Shown here piece after piece: positions 51,338 to 61,500 of a stretch of DNA of 64,000 nucleotides (the stretch's first letter is position 1; the number at the start of each line of letters is the position of its first letter). A model generated the notes under the pieces. It was not told where the DNA came from. It saw only the letters and a program-made list of their open reading frames with translations, and did no database searches. Source of the stretch: Hyunsoonleella aestuarii (lineage in GTDB: Bacteria > Bacteroidota > Bacteroidia > Flavobacteriales > Flavobacteriaceae); contig NZ_VAWB01000001.1 of NCBI RefSeq assembly GCF_006148925.1, forward strand, positions 316,001 through 380,000, written 5' to 3'. A program made the translations under genes and the position numbers.

Positions 51338-52301
51338 GATTCATTTTAATTTCTTGAGAAGCAGAATTCACCATTCCTTCAATCGGAGGAATCATTTTAG
51401 TGATAAAGTTAGTCATGTGCTTAAAATCCATTTTATCCGCTTCATCATCAACATGATGATAATAATCAAAGTTTGTAAAATCAAAAGTAGAAATGGCATG
51501 TGCTGGAACCTTAAATGCCTCGTAGAATGGATAATTATCTGATCGCATAAATAAATTAAACTCCTTCGCTTTAGGGAAAAAACCTATAATTTCAGAATGA
51601 GCATAAGTGTTTAGTTTTTCTGTAATATTAGATTTCTCATAACCAGAGATATAAGCCATAATCTCATTTTCATTTCTTGGTACGCCAATCATTTCGAAAT
51701 TAATCATTGTATATAAATTAATCCCTTCTTTTTTTAGCCGCTTTGCAAGGTGTCCAGAACCTTTAAGTCCCATTTCTTCTGCAGAAAAAAGTGTAAATAG
51801 TATACTTCTTTTATTAGATTTAGTCTTTGAGAAATACTTTGCCCACTCTAAAACAGCAACGGTTCCAGAGGCATCATCATTAGCGCCATTAGCAATGATA
51901 TCTCCATTTACTTCTTTCGCTGTACCAATATGATCGTAGTGTGCTCCAAGAATTACAAACTCATTTTTAAGGATTGAGTCATTCCCTTCTATATAACCAA
52001 CAACATTATAACCAACTATATCCTTTAAATTGAAACTGTCTCTATAAGTTTCGAAATATGGCTTAACATTATTTTCTTGAAATACCTTCTCAATGAAGAT
52101 TGCTGCTTTTTCTATACCAAGCGTTCCAGTATTCCTTCCTTCAAGCTCATCTGATGCTAAGTACTCTAGACTCGTCCTTACCTGTGATTCTTTAATACTT
52201 AAATCGTTAATAGATGAATCTTTTTGATCTTGGAAAGTACCATTTTTGCTTTTACAGCTAACAATGCATAAAGCACTTAAAATAAATAAGAATTTTTTCA
52301 T
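51330..52301 (-). CDS. M28-family zinc metallopeptidase (lipoprotein)
   Basis: A 323-residue aminopeptidase-like protein with lipobox Cys in FILSALCIVSCKSK (Cys 16). The co-catalytic zinc sites are in LGAHYDHIG, GANDDASGTVAVLEWA and LFSAEEMGLKGSGHL, and HVDDEADKMDF ends the domain. M28 enzymes release N-terminal amino acids or act on cyclised glutamine; the specificity is not readable. It is anchored in the membrane facing the periplasm or surface. It starts an operon with the SDR and HAD genes. Confidence 0.94.
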   Translation of the reverse strand: MKKFLFILSALCIVSCKSKNGTFQDQKDSSINDLSIKESQVRTSLEYLASDELEGRNTGTLGIEKAAIFIEKVFQENNVKPYFETYRDSFNLKDIVGYNVVGYIEGNDSILKNEFVILGAHYDHIGTAKEVNGDIIANGANDDASGTVAVLEWAKYFSKTKSNKRSILFTLFSAEEMGLKGSGHLAKRLKKEGINLYTMINFEMIGVPRNENEIMAYISGYEKSNITEKLNTYAHSEIIGFFPKAKEFNLFMRSDNYPFYEAFKVPAHAISTFDFTNFDYYHHVDDEADKMDFKHMTNFITKMIPPIEGMVNSASQEIKMNHD

Positions 52302-52427
52302 TTTTTATTAAAAGAAGCTAAAGATATGAAATTAGTCAATGATACTTCTTAGAACTACTCGATTCTCACTATTGATTATGATGTTAATTTTTTATAACTT
52401 GTGTAAATCACAGAAAATTAAACTGTT

Positions 52428-53516
52428 ATGCCAATATATATGGATAGGCACGATTTGCCTGGAGTAACTTTAAAAGATGCTGCCGAAGCGCATTTAAAGG
52501 ATTTAATTCATCAAGATAAATATAGCTGCAAAGCCCTTACATATTGGGTTGACGAAGAAAGAGAAAATGCTTTTTGTTTAATCGAGGCACCTAATAAAGA
52601 TGCTGTAACAGAACTTCATCTGCATACACATGGGTTAATTTCACACGAAATAATTGAAGTAGACAGCAATTTAGTTAAATCGTTTTTGGGCAGATTACAC
52701 GATCCTGAATCAGAAAATGACATTATTGATTCTGCCTTCAGAGCAATAATGGTTATTGAATCAAGCAATTATATTCATAGAATGAATAATAATCAGTTTG
52801 ATCTTTTTTATCAACGTTATCATAAAAGTGTTGGAAAATGTATTAGTAAATGTAATGGAAAGGTGGTTCTTCTTAAGAGCAACAGCTATCTCGTTTCCTT
52901 TAAAACTATGGACGATGCTATTCTTTGCGCACAAAACATTAAACATAACACTAAATATATAACCCCTAATTTTGACAGTTCTTACAAGGAAATAAATATT
53001 GGAATTAGCACGGGAGAGCCTGTTACAGATAAAAAAGAATTGTTCCAAGATGCTATAGCCCTATCAACTTATTTATGTGAAATTGTTCAAGGAGATATTG
53101 TTATATCATCTGAAGCCGAGGAACAATATCGAAAAGAACACGAACATGCTTTAATAGATAAATCGTTGATACGATCTTTAATCCCAAGAGAGGAATTATT
53201 CTTAATCAATTTGATGAAGTATGTTGAATTACATTGGAATAATCCTCTATTTAACGTGAATGATTTCAGTAAAAAAATGGGGTTTAGTAAATCTCAACTT
53301 AATCGGAATATTAAAAAACTTACGGGTTGTTCCCCAAATAATTTTATTAAAAAGTTACGTTTGCAACGTGCTATGAAGTTATTATACAATCAAAAAGGAA
53401 ATATTTCGCAAGTAGCTTTTGAAACAGGTTTTAATACACCTGCTTATTTTTCGAAATGTTTTTCTGAAGAATTTGGTTTATTACCTTCAACATTTACCAA
53501 ACAATATATTGATTAA
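52428..53516 (+). CDS. Three-domain regulator: DUF4242, degenerate cyclase-like, AraC HTH
   Basis: A 362-residue transcription factor with an unusual sensor part. Residues 1 to about 85 match the DUF4242 (SCO4226-like nickel-binding) fold: MDRHDLPGVTLKDAAEAH and YWVDEERENAFCLIEAP. Residues about 105-240 resemble a class III nucleotide cyclase domain (FKTMDDAILCAQNI, INIGISTGEPV, DAIALSTYLCEIVQGDIVIS), but the metal-binding Asp residues are not seen, so it probably only senses a ligand. Residues about 258-360 are an AraC HTH (FSKKMGFSKSQLNRNIKKLTG and VAFETGFNTPAYFSKCFSEEFG). Ligand and targets are unknown. It is monocistronic and followed by the tiny ORF at 53623. Confidence 0.9.
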   Translation: MPIYMDRHDLPGVTLKDAAEAHLKDLIHQDKYSCKALTYWVDEERENAFCLIEAPNKDAVTELHLHTHGLISHEIIEVDSNLVKSFLGRLHDPESENDIIDSAFRAIMVIESSNYIHRMNNNQFDLFYQRYHKSVGKCISKCNGKVVLLKSNSYLVSFKTMDDAILCAQNIKHNTKYITPNFDSSYKEINIGISTGEPVTDKKELFQDAIALSTYLCEIVQGDIVISSEAEEQYRKEHEHALIDKSLIRSLIPREELFLINLMKYVELHWNNPLFNVNDFSKKMGFSKSQLNRNIKKLTGCSPNNFIKKLRLQRAMKLLYNQKGNISQVAFETGFNTPAYFSKCFSEEFGLLPSTFTKQYID

Positions 53517-53589
53517 AAAGCCCCTTATAAATGTTTGATATTTTAATTTTTTTGAACCAATAATAGAATTCACGCCTTCGCGATACATA

Positions 53590-53597
53590 TAATTTTG
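53590..53597 (+). promoter_or_regulatory. TAATTTTG -7 element before the 32-codon ORF
   Basis: TAATTTTG fits TAnnTTTG and lies 25 bases upstream of the ATG at 53623. No TTG is found at a suitable -33 distance. It would drive a short transcript ending at the hairpin at 53732-53763. Confidence 0.45.
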
Positions 53598-53622
53598 GGT
53601 TATTAATCTTTAACTCTTTATT

Positions 53623-53721
53623 ATGAAAACACTAATAGAGGAGCATCCGAAAATGGGTGGATTCACCGCAGACAACATTTTTACTGTAAGTTCTATAATA
53701 GAGCCCTATACGGCAAAATAA
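53623..53721 (+). CDS. Possible 32-residue small protein
   Basis: A 32-codon ORF in the 295-base gap between the AraC-type regulator and pdhC, reading MKTLIEEHPKMGG, then FTADNIFTVSSIIEPYTAK. It has mixed composition with a plausible helix and strand, unlike random AT-rich translation. A promoter-like element precedes it and a hairpin follows 10 bases after its stop, so it could be a complete small transcription unit. I recognise no family. It may instead be a remnant or the coding-looking part of a small RNA. Confidence 0.35.
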   Translation: MKTLIEEHPKMGGFTADNIFTVSSIIEPYTAK

Positions 53722-53731
53722 TAATTAATAA

Positions 53732-53763
53732 AAAACCTATTTCAAACAAATGAAACAGGTTTT
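53732..53763. terminator. Bidirectional hairpin terminator near pdhC
   Basis: AAAACCTATTTCA and TGAAACAGGTTTT form a 13-bp stem with one mismatch and a 6-base loop. The minus strand has the stronger T run (TTTTTT), so its main job is probably ending the pdhA-pdhC transcript 49 bases past the pdhC stop. It can also end a short plus-strand RNA. Confidence 0.75.
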
Positions 53764-53811
53764 CGATATTTATTTTGCCTATTCGACAGAGCTTAGGGTG
53801 GCATCTATAAT

Positions 53812-55434
53812 TTAAACTAACATCGTCACAGGATTCTCAATATATCCTTTTAATGTTTGAAGGAATTGTGCCCCTGTGGCACCATCAACCGTTCTGTGGT
53901 CGCAAGCAAGTGTTAACTTCATGGTATTTCCAACCACGATTTCTCCATTTTTAACTACTGGCTTTTGAACAATAGCTCCAACAGATAAAATTGCTGAATT
54001 AGGCTGATTGATAATCGATGTAAAATAATCGATACCAAACATACCTAAGTTAGAAACCGTGAATGTGCTTCCAGACATTTCATCTGGAGTTAATTTTTTA
54101 TTTCTAGCTTTACCAGCTAATTCTTTGACCTCAGCACCGATTTGTGGTAAGTTTTGCTCGTTTGCAAAGCGAACTACTGGTACAACCAATCCATCTGGGA
54201 CAGCAACAGCCACACCAATATGAACGTGGTTATTCAAGCGCATTTTATCATCAAACCACTGAGAATTTACTTGTGGATGTTGCTTTAAAGCTAAGGCACA
54301 AGCTTTAACTACCATGTCGTTAAATGATATTTTAGTATCTGGAATTGAGTTGAACTGTGTTCTAAAAGCAATCGCATTATCCATATCATATTCAACTGCC
54401 AAATAATAATGTGGTGCAGAGAATTTAGATTTAGTTAACGACTTAGCAATAGCTTTACGCATTTGAGAATTTGGCACCTCATCAAAATCTTCCTGACCTG
54501 AAGGTACAAATTTACCAACTGAAGCTGCTCCAGCTGCTGGTTCGTAATTTTCAATATCTCGTTTTATTATACGCCCTTTTTCACCAGATCCTTGAACTTT
54601 AGTCAAGTTAATGCCTTTTTCCTCAGCCAATTTTTTAGCTAATGGCGACACATATAAACGCCCATTTTCTGTGACTGGAGTCGGTGATGGTGCTTTTGAT
54701 TTTGTTTCCGTTTTAGCGGGTGCCGCTTTAGGAGCTTCAGCCTTAACTTTTGGTGCTTCTTCTTTTTTAGCCGGCGCAGATGTTGCAGAGAAGTTTGAAG
54801 CTACTCCAGAAACATCTGTTCCTGCTGGACCTATGATTGCTAAGAGTGCATCTACTTTAGCAGATTCTCCTTCTTGTAATCCGATTTCTAATAAAGTACC
54901 CGACTGGAATGATTCAAATTCCATCGTTGCCTTATCCGTTTCTATTTCGGCTAAAATATCTCCTTCTTCAACAGTATCACCAACTTTCTTCAACCAAGTG
55001 GCTACGGTTCCTTCTTCCATGGTATCACTTAAGCGTGGCATGGTTACAACTATAACGCCTTCTGGAAATTCTGCTGATTCAGTTTGAGTTTCCTCAGACT
55101 CGACTGCGCTCGGAGTGACAACCTCATCTGCTTTCTCTTCTTTGGCTTCTTCTGTAGAAGCTCCAGCACCATTTAAAATACCTGAAATATCTTCACCTTC
55201 ATCACCAATAATGGCTAAAAGCTCATCTACTTTTGTAGTTTCTCCTTCTTGAACACCAATATGAAGCAATGTCCCTTCATTGAAAGATTCAAACTCCATA
55301 GTAGCTTTGTCCGTTTCAATTTCAGCTAAAATATCTCCTTCTTCAATTTTATCACCTACTTTTTTCAACCAAGCAGCAACCGTTCCTTCTTCCATTGTGT
55401 CGCTCAAACGCGGCATATTTACAACTATTGCCAT
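53812..55434 (-). CDS. pdhC: Pyruvate dehydrogenase E2, dihydrolipoamide acetyltransferase
   Basis: A 540-residue E2. Two N-terminal lipoyl domains are visible, each starting with PRLSDTMEEGTVA and each with the lipoylated Lys in ETDKATMEFESF (about 42 and 171). They are joined by Ala/Pro/Lys-rich linkers. A subunit-binding domain (YVSPLAKKLAEEKGINLTKV, about 261-280) and the catalytic core follow, ending with the active-site DHRTVDGATGAQFLQ. It transfers acetyl groups to CoA and forms the core of the complex. The two lipoyl regions are nearly identical in places, which also produces long antisense open frames. It follows pdhA after 3 bases. Confidence 0.97.
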   Translation of the reverse strand: MAIVVNMPRLSDTMEEGTVAAWLKKVGDKIEEGDILAEIETDKATMEFESFNEGTLLHIGVQEGETTKVDELLAIIGDEGEDISGILNGAGASTEEAKEEKADEVVTPSAVESEETQTESAEFPEGVIVVTMPRLSDTMEEGTVATWLKKVGDTVEEGDILAEIETDKATMEFESFQSGTLLEIGLQEGESAKVDALLAIIGPAGTDVSGVASNFSATSAPAKKEEAPKVKAEAPKAAPAKTETKSKAPSPTPVTENGRLYVSPLAKKLAEEKGINLTKVQGSGEKGRIIKRDIENYEPAAGAASVGKFVPSGQEDFDEVPNSQMRKAIAKSLTKSKFSAPHYYLAVEYDMDNAIAFRTQFNSIPDTKISFNDMVVKACALALKQHPQVNSQWFDDKMRLNNHVHIGVAVAVPDGLVVPVVRFANEQNLPQIGAEVKELAGKARNKKLTPDEMSGSTFTVSNLGMFGIDYFTSIINQPNSAILSVGAIVQKPVVKNGEIVVGNTMKLTLACDHRTVDGATGAQFLQTLKGYIENPVTMLV

Positions 55435-55437
55435 ATT

Positions 55438-56436
55438 CTATAATTTATGTGGGATGAATGGATAATCTTCTTGTTCATAAACAACATCATATAATTGTTG
55501 TTTTTCTGGGAATGGAGATTCCTCAGCAAACTTCTCGCATTCAATTACTCTCGCTTTAACACGCTTGTCAATTACTTTTATTTCTTCTTCGGTAGCATAT
55601 TTCTTTTCAAGAATAACATCCTTAACCTGAGTAATTGGATCTATTTTTTTGTACTCTTCTACTTCATCCTTCGTTCTATAATGCTGTGCATCAGACATTG
55701 AATGCCCTCTGTAACGATATGTTTTTAATTCTAAAAATGTTGGTCCGCCGCCACTTCTTGCTCTTTTAATAGCTTCATCAAAAGCTTCTGCAACTTTAAC
55801 TGGATTCATACCATCAACAGGACCACTTGGCATTTCATAACCTAAACCTAACTTCCAAATATCATCATGATTTGCTGTTCGTTCTACTGATGTTCCCATC
55901 GCGTATCCGTTGTTTTCACAAACGAATACTACAGGTAAATTCCAAAGCATTGCCAAGTTAAAGGTTTCGTGCAATGATCCTTGTCTCGCAGCTCCATCAC
56001 CAAAACAACACAAGGTAACCCCGTCAACTCCATGATATTTATCTCCAAAAGCAATACCTGCTCCTAAAGGAATCTGGCCACCAACGATACCATGACCACC
56101 ATAAAAGCGGTGTTCTTTCGAAAAAATATGCATCGAGCCTCCCATACCTTTGGATGTCCCTGTTACTTTACCGTATAACTCAGCCATAACACGTCTAGGA
56201 TCCACACCCATTCCTATAGGTTGAACGTGGTTGCGGTATGCCGTAATCATTTTATCTTTAGTCAAATCCATAGCATGTAAAGCACCTGCTAAAACTGCTT
56301 CTTGACCATTATATAAATGAAGAAATCCTCTTACTTTTTGTTGAATGTATACTGCAGCAAGTTTATCTTCAAACTTTCTCCAGAATAACATGTCTTCGTA
56401 CCATTTTAGGTAAACCTCTTTTGTGATTTTTTGCAT
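55438..56436 (-). CDS. pdhA: Pyruvate dehydrogenase E1 component, alpha subunit
   Basis: A 332-residue thiamine diphosphate enzyme that decarboxylates pyruvate together with a beta subunit (not in this window). The TPP motif is CCFGDGAARQGSLHETFNLAMLWNLPVVFVCENN-type, here from about 132 to 165, and the GGSMHIFSKEHRFYGGHGIVGGQIPLGAG region precedes it. The phosphorylation-loop-like YRYRGHSMSDAQHYR is present. It is the first gene of the pdhA-pdhC pair, with a promoter 33 bases upstream. Confidence 0.97.
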   Translation of the reverse strand: MQKITKEVYLKWYEDMLFWRKFEDKLAAVYIQQKVRGFLHLYNGQEAVLAGALHAMDLTKDKMITAYRNHVQPIGMGVDPRRVMAELYGKVTGTSKGMGGSMHIFSKEHRFYGGHGIVGGQIPLGAGIAFGDKYHGVDGVTLCCFGDGAARQGSLHETFNLAMLWNLPVVFVCENNGYAMGTSVERTANHDDIWKLGLGYEMPSGPVDGMNPVKVAEAFDEAIKRARSGGGPTFLELKTYRYRGHSMSDAQHYRTKDEVEEYKKIDPITQVKDVILEKKYATEEEIKVIDKRVKARVIECEKFAEESPFPEKQQLYDVVYEQEDYPFIPHKL

Positions 56437-56468
56437 TGACTATTTCTAGGTTTTAATTATGCGGAATA

Positions 56469-56497
56469 CAAAAGTAATACATTGTTAGTTATTGCAA
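56469..56497 (-). promoter_or_regulatory. Bacteroidota promoter for pdhA-pdhC
   Basis: On the minus strand, TTG (plus-strand CAA at 56495-56497), an 18-base spacer and TACTTTTG (56469-56476) match the -33/-7 consensus, ending 33 bases before the pdhA start. The remaining 176-base gap to cdd has no ORF. Confidence 0.65.
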
Positions 56498-56612
56498 AAA
56501 CGCAAGCACATTTAAAGTAAAAAAATATTAAAAAACAGTCTCTTCAAATAGATTTTTGAGGTTTCAATACTATTATTAAGAAATATTTTAAACTTTTTAA
56601 AATTAGTAAAAA

Positions 56613-57095
56613 TTATAGTTGAGATTTATCGAAAACTAAGGGTAATAAATCACTCAAAGAATTGGATCGCATTACATTTCCTGTCTTACCCATAAAATAT
56701 ATTTCAATGGGTACGTTTTGCTTTATTTCATACTCTGCAATTGCTTGTCTACATGCTCCACAAGGTGGTATTGGTTTTGTTGTTATATTATTATTTGAAC
56801 TCGCAGAAATTGCCATTCTTACTATTTTAGCATCTGGATAATTAGCTCCAGCGTAATAAATAGCAGTGCGTTCTGCACATAATCCGGATGGGTATGAGGC
56901 GTTCTCTTGATTATTACCTGTTACAACCTCTCCATTATCTAAAAGAATAGCTGCACCTACCTTAAATTCAGAATATGGCGCATAAGCCATTTCTCTAGAT
57001 TTTATAGCCTTCTGAATTAATAAAAAAACGTCTTCTGAAAGTTCATCAATAGATTCATAAACAAATAAGGTGGATTCTATTTTAACTTCCTTCAT
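56613..57095 (-). CDS. cdd: Cytidine deaminase
   Basis: A 160-residue zinc enzyme that deaminates cytidine and deoxycytidine for pyrimidine salvage. Zinc and catalytic residues are in SGLCAERTAIYYAG (the CAE motif) and PPCGACRQAIAEY. The conserved AYAPYSEFKVGAAIL and ENASYPSGLC are present. It has an N-terminal extension of about 25 residues over the 130-residue homotetrameric form. It lies between pdhA and porV on the same strand, separated from porV by a hairpin terminator; this order is familiar from other Flavobacteriaceae. Confidence 0.96.
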   Translation of the reverse strand: MKEVKIESTLFVYESIDELSEDVFLLIQKAIKSREMAYAPYSEFKVGAAILLDNGEVVTGNNQENASYPSGLCAERTAIYYAGANYPDAKIVRMAISASSNNNITTKPIPPCGACRQAIAEYEIKQNVPIEIYFMGKTGNVMRSNSLSDLLPLVFDKSQL

Positions 57096-57136
57096 AATTT
57101 AAAGACATTTTAAAATGTGCACTAAATTTAAACAAA

Positions 57137-57165
57137 AAAACTATTGCCCGATGAACAATAGTTTT
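57137..57165 (-). terminator. Terminator after porV
   Basis: AAAACTATTG and CAATAGTTTT form a 10-bp stem with a 9-base loop and T-rich flanks on both strands. It lies about 25 bases beyond the porV stop and before cdd. Confidence 0.82.
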
Positions 57166-57189
57166 TGTTTTAAAGAATAACTTTAAATT

Positions 57190-58431
57190 TTAGTATTCTG
57201 TATACTCCCCAGCGCCTATATTGAAAGTTAGTGAGAAACGTAGTGTGTTTTCTAAAGGACTTTGCACTTTTGATGCAGAAAACAAATACGATAAATCAAT
57301 ATTTACAACATTATATTTGAATCCAGCTCCTAAAGCTAAAAATTTTCGTGCTCCTTTCTCCTCTGCTTCATTAAAATATCCAGCTCTAAAAGCAAAAGAA
57401 TCTTGATACATATATTCAGCACCCAGTGCCCATGTAAATTCTTCTAATTCTTCACTGAAACCTCCTGGTGCATCCCCGAAAGACTGAAAAATACCAGATA
57501 AGAAATTAACATCTTGAGATTGCCCTTCAAAAATAACATTATCAGTTTCACTAATGAGCTCATCATCAGCAGGGCCATCATAAGTTCCATTTCCATTTAA
57601 ATCGTTATAAACAACCTCCGTACCTAATATCGGGGGAGTAGGCACTAATAGTTTCGCCACCTCTGCTGTAACAGATACTTTATTATAATCGTCGAAAATA
57701 AAATCGAAACCAGCTCCTAAACGTAAATTTGTCGGCTGAAAATTTTCTTGTCCTCCTTCATCGTATTTAAATTTTGGCCCGATATTCTGGATGGCAAATC
57801 CCATTCTCCAACGTCCATTAAAATCGTTATAAGCCTCTTCTTCACTTTGATAATATCCAGATATATCGACGCCAAAAGTACTTGCTGCCGTTATGTCTCC
57901 ATCGACTCCTTGTAATCTCAAATCTGATCTTAAATAACGCATTGCTACGGACATGGCGAATTGATCCGTAAGTCTTAGCGCATATGAGGCGTCTATAGTT
58001 AATTCATTTGGTCTTTGTATTAAAGGTGTAGCGAATTCATCTGGAACAAACTCAATATCTCCTAATGAAAAATACTTTAAGCTTGCTGCAAAAGCGCTAC
58101 GTTCATCTAAACGATTGAAGTAAGTAATGTTACCCAAGAAAATATCATTAACTAATTTGCTCAAGTAAGGTGTATAACTCACTCCAATTCCCGATTTTGT
58201 TTCAGAAAATACATATTTGGCAGAATTCCATTGTTGTGAAAAGGCATCTACAGATGTTGCAACACCCATATCTCCCATACCTGCCGCTCGTGCATCTGGC
58301 GCTATCAAAACAAAAGGGATACCTGTAGTTATAACTCTTGAGTCATTTTCATTTGGTATGATAACAGTTGATTGTGCTTCAACTTTCAAAAAAGCAATCA
58401 GGACTGCTAGTATTAATAGTTTATTCTTCAT
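57190..58431 (-). CDS. porV: Type IX secretion outer membrane protein PorV (LptO)
   Basis: A 413-residue FadL-like beta-barrel protein with a signal peptide (KLLILAVLIAFLKVEAQ). The conserved N-terminal part reads GIPFVLIAPDARAAGMGDMGVATS, followed by QQWNSAKYVFSETKSGIGVSYTPYL. The chain ends with aromatic beta strands (SLTFNIGAGEYTEY). PorV shuttles cargo in the type IX secretion system, delivering C-terminal-domain proteins to the PorU sortase and attachment complex. It directly follows porU on the same strand with an 84-base gap, the canonical order. Confidence 0.97.
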   Translation of the reverse strand: MKNKLLILAVLIAFLKVEAQSTVIIPNENDSRVITTGIPFVLIAPDARAAGMGDMGVATSVDAFSQQWNSAKYVFSETKSGIGVSYTPYLSKLVNDIFLGNITYFNRLDERSAFAASLKYFSLGDIEFVPDEFATPLIQRPNELTIDASYALRLTDQFAMSVAMRYLRSDLRLQGVDGDITAASTFGVDISGYYQSEEEAYNDFNGRWRMGFAIQNIGPKFKYDEGGQENFQPTNLRLGAGFDFIFDDYNKVSVTAEVAKLLVPTPPILGTEVVYNDLNGNGTYDGPADDELISETDNVIFEGQSQDVNFLSGIFQSFGDAPGGFSEELEEFTWALGAEYMYQDSFAFRAGYFNEAEEKGARKFLALGAGFKYNVVNIDLSYLFSASKVQSPLENTLRFSLTFNIGAGEYTEY

Positions 58432-58515
58432 GAATCAGTTTTATTTAGCAAATATATATTTTATTTTAAAAGTCATTTCTAAATCCGTTGAACCAACCAA
58501 AAATATCGGTTATTG

Positions 58516-61500
58516 TTAAAGAATGACTAGTTTTTCTATTTTTTCAACTTTTTTATTTAGAAGAGGTGATCTTACCGTTAGCTTATAAATATAGACCCCT
58601 TTTCCTATTTTATCACCAAAATCATCCCTTCCATCCCAAACCATGTCTCGAGATAGTGAGCTTGTTACTTTTGCTCCTCCGTTGGTTTGTCCATTTAGTG
58701 TTTTAACTAGCTTACCTGAAACGGTGAATATCTGTATAGAAACGTCTAAAGCATCTGAACTATTGTGGTTAAACCAAAATTCTGTATAATTAACAAATGG
58801 ATTCGGGTAATTTAAAACGTTGTTAATGACCAATTCTTGATCTTCATCGAATACAATAAACTGAATTTCTGATGTCGATGAGTTATTATAAACATCCCAT
58901 GCTTTTAGAGTTAAGGTATGAAGTCCAGGTTCTAAATCTCTAAATGGGAAACTAACAATTCCTTTTTGATAACTATCTACTTCTGTTTGATAATAATCAT
59001 TCAAAACATAGGGATTGGTTTCATCTCCATCTATAATAGCAATAATATCATGACCTATACCACTAGCAGTATTAATACCATTACTATCTTCTAGTTTTGC
59101 TAATAGTGTAGGTGATTCATTGGTAATTCCTCCAGAAACAAAGTTTTCATCGTTCATGAATAAGGAAATTACTGGACCTATATTATCTTCTTCAGCATTT
59201 TCATTCAATCCACCTATCCTTACTGTATTTATACTAGCTCCTGTATAATCTAACAATAATTCTTCATTATTAGCATAAAAGCTTACTTTACCAAACCCTA
59301 TTGGAATAGATACATCTCTTGGGACTATAAAGTCAAATTCAAATTGACCATTAACTACTGAAGCTTGACCTCTAAAAATTACAGAGCCCAAAGTTGTAAA
59401 GTCCATTTTGATTAATTGATCACTAGAATCTCTCGTACCATCATTAGCTAAAGTTTGTCTTTCTATTGATTTATCATATATCGTGGTACTAAGGATTCCA
59501 TTAAAATTATTTAAAATATTGCCAGAGAAATCTGTAACTTCTCCTTTTAATTTAGCATAGCCCAATGCTTGCAGCACATCTGTAGATTGGTTTATTGGAA
59601 CGTCATTAATTTCAGTTAATCTAATGTTTGGTTTAGGGATAGCCAACTTCATTGCTGGATCACCAATAAAATAAACTAAACGCCTTTGAGTTTGACTTGA
59701 CAACGAAGGATCATTTTTTGCAAGCCTTAAGGCTTCTGCCATAGTTGGATATTCAAAATCACTGAAGCGATCATTATCACTAAACGAAAATAGATATTGC
59801 TCCAAAATAATGTTAAATGTAGTGCCAAATAGCACAAATACTTGTCTTGTAGTCGTAATTAATCCAATTGCTCCGGCCTCCTTATTCCAGTAGGTAAGTT
59901 CTCCTGCAGTTTCCCTAAGTGGATTATCAAATTTTGTGAATTCACAAGTAACCGTTACAAAACAATTTAGCTTACAAACATTCTGGAAATTTAAAATATC
60001 TGGTTTTCGAAGAATTCGTTCACCAGCCAACCCTTCTTCACCTCCATGACCAAAATAATTAACAACCAATGCTCCCTTATCAATTGCATTTATCATGGCT
60101 TCCGTAACCTCGGGATAGGCATCTCCACCTGCACTAGAACTTTGTTGAAAAGCATCACTATGAAGCTTTAACACATTAATAAAGGACTTTTCCCGTGCCA
60201 CTTCATTACTAAGGCTATCGGTTGTTCTTTGCAAGCGTTCCTCCCATTCTACATCTACGTCATCAGAAACGGCAATAAAATTATTCCTCCAACTTCCAAA
60301 GGCTTCTTTTGCATGGTACAACTCAACTTTATCAACCATTTCCTTTGCACGTTGTGGCGTATCAACAAGCATTCTACCAACAGCTATATCGAGTTTATCA
60401 CTGTTAACCATGGTTCCTTCATTCGTGTCCATCATACCATAAAAATCGTCGGATACAAATGAAAATACAAGACTGTAACTATTATAGGAATACCATGAAG
60501 GCACAATGTTCGTATTATTTCTGATTCTATCTTTATAATCGAAAGAACCATCACCAAATAAACACAAGTACTTTATTCTATTTTCTGGAGAACTAGCATT
60601 ATCGTAAATATACTTAACTAAATTTCTAATAGCTCCAATATCTTGATTGCCTGTACTAAACTCATTATAAATTTCATTTAATCCTACAACTTTCACATTA
60701 AGACCATATTGTCTCTTATTTATGTCTGCTAATCGTTGTGCCTCACCTAACATATTATTAGGAGATACTATCAAATAATCTATGTCTTGGAACTCCCCAA
60801 GATCATTATTAAAAATGGTACCCTTTAAATTTTGATTTCTAACAGTAGTTGTAGCATCGAACTGCGGCTCAAAATAATCTAATGAAGTCACAGCTACATA
60901 GGTTTTAAGTGTTCCCCTAGCGGCTGTAAAACTTAAGTTATCACTGGCATCTACATTACCAAAATTAGTTACATTATAAATATCGGTTATATCCCAAATT
61001 TCTGATATTCTTGAAGCATTTGAAATATTATATTGAGCGATACCAGAATCAGATGCAACATCTCTATTTTTAAATTGAAATTGTTTATCCAAAAAATTCA
61101 AAGCCCGCGTAGCTTCAACCGAAATATAATCCAAATATCCCAGAGCACTTGGGTTTCCTTGATTATCATAATCCAATGTAACTTTTACTGTGGATGAATT
61201 GATATTTAAAATACCATTGTACCCACCCCCATTAACTAAATTAGTTCCAGTTACTGCCGCCATGTTGATATTGGAAACCGGCATATCATTAACACTAATT
61301 TGCATTGAGCTTTCAGCATCAGAAGTTGCAGCAACCTCTACCTTTACATTAACGGGTTCAGTAGTTATAATGTCTGGAAAATCAAATTCAAATATTTTTT
61401 GACTTTCTACATCAAATCGGTCACCAAACCAACGCCTTCCAACCGTAGCTATATTGTACTCATCTATTTCATGAAATTTATAATCTTGATAGCTTTCAAT

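Noticed and set aside
54611-55087. A 158-codon plus-strand open frame opposite pdhC
   Set aside because: It mirrors the lipoyl-domain and Ala/Pro linker coding of a clear E2 gene; its Ser/Ala-rich translation has no recognisable domain.
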